64,000 bases of DNA, from contig NZ_BSSV01000001.1 in assembly GCF_030161435.1 (NCBI RefSeq), positions 1,054,001 through 1,118,000 of the forward strand, read 5' to 3'. Below are positions 60,234 to 64,000 of this stretch, in pieces. Under the pieces are notes generated by a model. It did no database searches, had not been told where the DNA came from, and saw nothing but the letters and a program-made list of their open reading frames with translations. Source of the stretch: Thalassotalea loyana (GTDB taxonomy: Bacteria; Pseudomonadota; Gammaproteobacteria; Enterobacterales; Alteromonadaceae). A program made the position numbers and the translations under genes. Positions within the stretch are counted from its first letter, which is position 1, and each line of letters begins with the position of its first letter.

Positions 60234-63098
60234 ATGTATCAAAGTAATAAGCTTAGTAGAGCTGTAAAGCTTGCTATTGCGGCTGGTGCAACAGCTACAG
60301 CAATGGCAGCACCAACTTACGCATTTGCAGATGAAGCAAACGCTGAAGAAAGCGTAGAGCGTATTCAAGTTACAGGTTCTCGTATCAAGCGCCAAGAACT
60401 TACAGCTGTAACACCTATTATCGAAGTTGACGCACAAGAATTCGCAATTTCTGGTAACTTAAATGTTGAGCAAAAGCTTGCTGAATTACCTTCAACGCTT
60501 CCAGCGTTTGGTCCTAGCTCAAACAACCCAGGTGACGGTACTGCAACAGTTAACTTACGTGGTTTAGGTACTGCACGTACGTTAGTTATGGTAAACGGTC
60601 GTCGTTGGGTTCCTGCTGGTCAAGACGGTGTTGTTGACTTAAACACTATCCCAGCTTCATTAATTGAAAACGTTGAAATCATCACTGGTGGTGCATCTGC
60701 GGTATACGGCTCAGACGCATTAGGTGGTGTTGTTAACTTCACAATGAAAGACGATTTCGAAGGCGTTGAATTTTCAACTCTTTACGACGTAACTGATCAC
60801 AACGACGCTGAAAAGTTCAACCTAGATATGACAATGGGTGGCAACTTCGCAGATGACCGTGGTAACGCTGTACTTTACTTAGGTTACTCAAAGCGTGAAG
60901 CTTTATACCAAGGCGACCGTTCTTTCTCTAACGTTGCGTTAACTGAAAGTGGCAACGAATTAGTTCCAGGTGGTTCTTCTGGTGTTCCAGGTACACGTAT
61001 TTTCGCTGGTAACGTAATCAAAGACGACGGTACTGTTGTAGGTACATTCGGTCCTAACGGTGACGGTCAAGCATGGGTTGAGCCTTCAAGCCGTTTCAAC
61101 TACGCACCTGATAACTTCTTACAGTTACCTCAAGAGCGTTACTCTGCAAGTGCTTTCTCTCACTTCTACATCAACGATGAGCACCGTATTTACTCAGAAG
61201 TTTCTTTCATCCGTAACTACGTTCCTCAAGAATTAGCACCAACTCCAGCATTTACAACTGTTGAAGTTAACCCTAACTCTGCGTTCTTCGATGCAGCAAC
61301 TCAACAAGCATTCTTAAACGCTACTGTTACAAACAACAACGGTACGCCAGATGATGATTCTGATGACTTCGAAGAGTCTGCATTAAACGCAAACGGCAAC
61401 TACGATGTATTCATCGGTCGTCGTATGGTAGAGAATGGTTCACGTCAATCTTTAGATACTCGTGACGCATTCCGCATCATGGTTGGTATCGACGGTTACA
61501 TCAATGACGACTGGTCATACGATGTTTACTACAGCCGCGCGATGTTAGACCAAACTAACTTATTAAACAATGACGTTGCTGCTTCACGTTTCCGTCAAGC
61601 TGTTTTAACTAACGACGCAGGTACAGAGTGTCAAGATACTTCAGGTGGTTGTGTACCAATCAATATCTGGGGTGCTGGTAACATTTCTCAAGAAGCGATC
61701 GACTTCGTTAACGTTGGTGCTGCTAACGTAACAAGCATCACTCAAGAAGTATTCATGGCTAACGTTGCTGGTACAACGACATGGCAATTACCAAGTGCAG
61801 ACGAAGCTGTTGGCTTAGTATTTGGTTACGAGAAGCGTCAAGACGAATCTTCTTTCCGTCCAGACGAGTTCTTAGCTGGTGGTGACGTATTAGGTTTCAA
61901 CGCTGGTGAAGCAACTGTAGGTCAATACTCTTCAGACGAGATCTTCATGGAAATTAACGTTCCATTAGTATCTGGTGCTGAGTGGGCTGAAGACTTAACA
62001 TTCTGGGGTGCTGCACGTTTCGCAGATTACTCTAACATCGGTAACGTTGAATCATTCGCAACAGCATTAAACTGGACTCCGTCAGACATGATCTCTGCAC
62101 GTATTGGTTTCCAACAAGCTGTTCGTGCTCCAAACGTATCTGAGTTATTCCAAGGTTCTGCAAACGGCTTCCCAGGTGCGGTGGATCCGTGTTCTGCAGG
62201 CGGTTTCGAAGCTGGTGTAACTGACGTAGCACTTTGTGAAGCAACTGGTGTTCCAGCTGGTTTAGTAGGTGTATTCGAGCAAGCTAACTCACAAATCGAA
62301 GGTTCTTTCGGTGGTAATGAGAACTTATCTGAAGAGTCTTCAGACACGTTCACAGTGGGTGTTGTTGTTCAACCAATGGAAGGCTTAGACTTCACTATCG
62401 ATTACTTCTCAATCGAAATTGAAGATGCAATCGCTTCTTACGGTGTTAACAACACATTAGACGTATGTTACAACATCGCTAAAGACATCAATGACGAAAC
62501 TTGTCAAAACATCCAACGTCGTGCAGACGGTAACGTTTCTTTAGTTAAGTCATTAAACGCTAACATTGGTTTAATCGAAACAGCTGGTGTTGACTTCAAC
62601 ATCACTTACAACACTGATTTCGACAACGGTTCTAGCTTAAACATCCAGTTCCGTTCAACTTGGTTAGACAAGTTCAACACTACACCAATCGCTGCGATTC
62701 CAGAAAACGTTAACGAGTGTGCTGGTTACTTCGGTAACACATGTGGTACACCACGTGCTGAGTTCCAATCTAATACTCGTATTAACTGGACTAAAGACGA
62801 CTTAACATTATCTGCATTAATCCGTCACATTGGTTCAACTGAAGATGACCAAATCATGACTGGTGCTCAAACAGCTGCTGATTTAGTTGTTCCTGAGTTA
62901 GACACTAAGTTCTACTTAGACGTATCTGCAAGCTACAACGTTTCAGATGCATTCAAAGTAACTGGTGGTGTTAAGAACATCTTAGATGAAGAACCACAAG
63001 CGTTAGGTGATTCACAACAGCAAGCTAACACTTTCCCTGAGTTATACGATGCAATCGGTCCACGTTTATTCGTGAGCGCGACTTACACGTTTAACTAA
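60234..63098 (+). CDS. TonB-dependent outer-membrane receptor
   Basis: A 954-residue TonB-dependent transporter. After a long signal peptide (to about residue 33, ending YAFA), a TonB-box-like segment with ERIQVTGSRI near 43-52 leads into the plug domain (about 50-175; TATVNLRGLGTARTLVMVNG, GGASAVYGSDALGGVVNF) and a 22-strand barrel ending ATYTFN. This subgroup in Alteromonadales imports oligosaccharides or peptides; the substrate cannot be told. Codon use is extremely biased toward TTA, CGT, GGT, AAC and TTC, far more than in its neighbours, pointing to very high expression. The Shine-Dalgarno AGGGAG is strong. Confidence 0.94.
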   Translation: MYQSNKLSRAVKLAIAAGATATAMAAPTYAFADEANAEESVERIQVTGSRIKRQELTAVTPIIEVDAQEFAISGNLNVEQKLAELPSTLPAFGPSSNNPGDGTATVNLRGLGTARTLVMVNGRRWVPAGQDGVVDLNTIPASLIENVEIITGGASAVYGSDALGGVVNFTMKDDFEGVEFSTLYDVTDHNDAEKFNLDMTMGGNFADDRGNAVLYLGYSKREALYQGDRSFSNVALTESGNELVPGGSSGVPGTRIFAGNVIKDDGTVVGTFGPNGDGQAWVEPSSRFNYAPDNFLQLPQERYSASAFSHFYINDEHRIYSEVSFIRNYVPQELAPTPAFTTVEVNPNSAFFDAATQQAFLNATVTNNNGTPDDDSDDFEESALNANGNYDVFIGRRMVENGSRQSLDTRDAFRIMVGIDGYINDDWSYDVYYSRAMLDQTNLLNNDVAASRFRQAVLTNDAGTECQDTSGGCVPINIWGAGNISQEAIDFVNVGAANVTSITQEVFMANVAGTTTWQLPSADEAVGLVFGYEKRQDESSFRPDEFLAGGDVLGFNAGEATVGQYSSDEIFMEINVPLVSGAEWAEDLTFWGAARFADYSNIGNVESFATALNWTPSDMISARIGFQQAVRAPNVSELFQGSANGFPGAVDPCSAGGFEAGVTDVALCEATGVPAGLVGVFEQANSQIEGSFGGNENLSEESSDTFTVGVVVQPMEGLDFTIDYFSIEIEDAIASYGVNNTLDVCYNIAKDINDETCQNIQRRADGNVSLVKSLNANIGLIETAGVDFNITYNTDFDNGSSLNIQFRSTWLDKFNTTPIAAIPENVNECAGYFGNTCGTPRAEFQSNTRINWTKDDLTLSALIRHIGSTEDDQIMTGAQTAADLVVPELDTKFYLDVSASYNVSDAFKVTGGVKNILDEEPQALGDSQQQANTFPELYDAIGPRLFVSATYTFN

Positions 63099-63120
63099 TA
63101 GAAAGTTAAATAGTTATCGA

Positions 63121-63150
63121 AATGGCCAACATTAGTTGGCCATTTTTTTT
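63121..63150 (+). terminator. Terminator after the TonB receptor gene
   Basis: Arms AATGGCCAAC (63121-63130) and GTTGGCCATT (63135-63144) with loop ATTA, then eight T in total. Confidence 0.92.
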
Positions 63151-63260
63151 GCCAAATATTTGATATTTATCATGTCGAAATAGTCTCGAAAGTGTTATTT
63201 TAAATCTGATAATTTGTTTCAATCGTGTGAACGATAAGACGCTCTAACAATAAAACTAGA

Positions 63261-64000
63261 ATGACTAACTCGCTACAATACCAAGTAAACCAGCTTGCCA
63301 GCTTACTAAATCAAAAAAATTATACTCAAGTAATCGTTGAGGTTGATAAAGCGCTAATTGCTTACCCAAAGGCTGATGTCTTATTTCACCTAAAAGCGCT
63401 TGCGCTTAAGAATATAGGTGACTATGAAGCTGCAGTCGTGTGTTTTGATGAGTGTTTGCGTTTGAATTCACGTCAGCCGGAAGTGTTGAATAATCTTGGT
63501 AATACCTACAAATTATTGGCTGTATTTGATAGGGCTATAGCATGTTACTCAAATGCGATTAAGCTTAACCGAAATTTTATTGACGCAAGACGAAACATTA
63601 TTCTTGCATACCAACAAGCAAGCGATTTTGAAACTGCGCTCTCGGTTGCTGATGAGACTTTAGTCGATTTTCCAAATGATGTATCGGTGTTGACATCCAA
63701 GGCCAATATTCTCAAAACGTTAGACCGTTACCAAGAAGCCATCCACGGTTATCAGCTCGCACTGCAAATTAAGCCAAACTATACAAATGCATTGCATAAC
63801 TTAGGATTAGCATATAAGTCAATTGAAGAACACCAATCTGCTATCGCTTGTTTTACTCAGGCCATACAATCATCGCCCAACGTAGCAGAAATTGATTTTA
63901 GTCTGGCGAATACTTATTTCGAACTGAACCAATATCAATTGGCAGAACAGTGCTATTGGTCTGCCATCAATAAGAAGCCAAATTATGTTGAAGTACATAC
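63261..64000 (+). CDS. Tetratricopeptide-repeat protein, N-terminal part
   Basis: The frame opens at ATG 63261 (MTNSLQYQVNQLASLLNQKN) and runs off the right edge after about 246 residues. Sequential 34-residue TPR units are clear from about residue 40 on: ADVLFHLKALALKNIGDYEA, PEVLNNLGNTYKLLAVFDRA, TNALHNLGLAYKSIEEHQSA, AEIDFSLANTYFELNQYQLA. In Alteromonadales such genes next to TonB receptors often end in a sulfotransferase domain; that part would lie outside the window, so this is only a guess. Confidence 0.85.
   Translation, partial: MTNSLQYQVNQLASLLNQKNYTQVIVEVDKALIAYPKADVLFHLKALALKNIGDYEAAVVCFDECLRLNSRQPEVLNNLGNTYKLLAVFDRAIACYSNAIKLNRNFIDARRNIILAYQQASDFETALSVADETLVDFPNDVSVLTSKANILKTLDRYQEAIHGYQLALQIKPNYTNALHNLGLAYKSIEEHQSAIACFTQAIQSSPNVAEIDFSLANTYFELNQYQLAEQCYWSAINKKPNYVEVH

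Noticed and set aside
1-64000. Mobile elements, prophage, toxin-antitoxin or restriction systems
   Set aside because: No transposase, integrase, terminal repeats, tRNA-flanked insertions or defence-type proteins were found on either strand.

Overview
The window is chromosomal DNA of a marine gammaproteobacterium. Gene content, gene order and the fairly AT-rich base composition point to Alteromonadales, most likely the Colwellia/Thalassotalea group. This is inferred from protein families and synteny, because no 16S rRNA is present. Almost everything is core-genome material. No insertion sequence, prophage, CRISPR array, tRNA or rRNA was seen.

Region 1 (1-14438) is the distal part of the polar-flagellum and chemotaxis locus, read rightward: end of flhB, flhA, flhF, flhG, fliA, cheY, cheZ, cheA, cheB, a second stator pair motC-motD, the array-positioning pair parC-parP, cheW and a DUF2802 gene. 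Export gate, flagellar number/position control, sigma-28, the phosphorelay and the polar array scaffold are encoded together. A missing stator partner, motY, lies at 36.8 kb behind a textbook sigma-28 promoter.

Region 2 (14548-25134) holds mlaA, an M2 dipeptidyl carboxypeptidase, then about 1 kb without protein genes that contains the most unusual item here: five tandem, related hairpin units on the minus strand, each ending in a strong intrinsic terminator. They look like an array of paralogous small RNA genes. Then follow psrA-nagZ, an SLC13 transporter, dsbB, nhaB and fadR.

Region 3 (25170-39636) holds spoVR-yeaH-prkA (a stress/starvation module), a chemoreceptor-porin-binding-protein cluster, an oxidative-stress and RNA-processing group (sodB, grxD, a 2-Cys peroxiredoxin, rnt), motY and an M1 aminopeptidase.

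Region 4 (39700-50397) is the envelope-stress and peptide-transport block: pspF-sapABCDF leftward, pspABC and ycjX-ycjF rightward, with a sigma-54 promoter candidate before pspA.

Region 5 (50422-58364) is aromatic amino-acid catabolism: phhAB and tyrR (both with TyrR-box-like sites), a fumarylacetoacetase-maleylacetoacetate isomerase operon behind a striking inverted repeat, a DUF3014 gene, the 4.5S SRP RNA gene, a ComFB-family gene and kynA. Region 6 (58354-64000) holds a PriC-like gene, a TSUP permease, a large and probably highly expressed TonB-dependent receptor with a structured leader, and the start of a TPR protein cut by the window edge.

Several start codons were moved from the longest possible frame to the one with a Shine-Dalgarno sequence or family-conserved N terminus (cheW, mlaA, SLC13 gene, yeaH, porin, peroxiredoxin, rnt, motY, M1 peptidase, pspC, ycjX, DUF3014 gene, TSUP permease). 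No alignment, folding or database search was run; all family calls come from reading the translated sequence.
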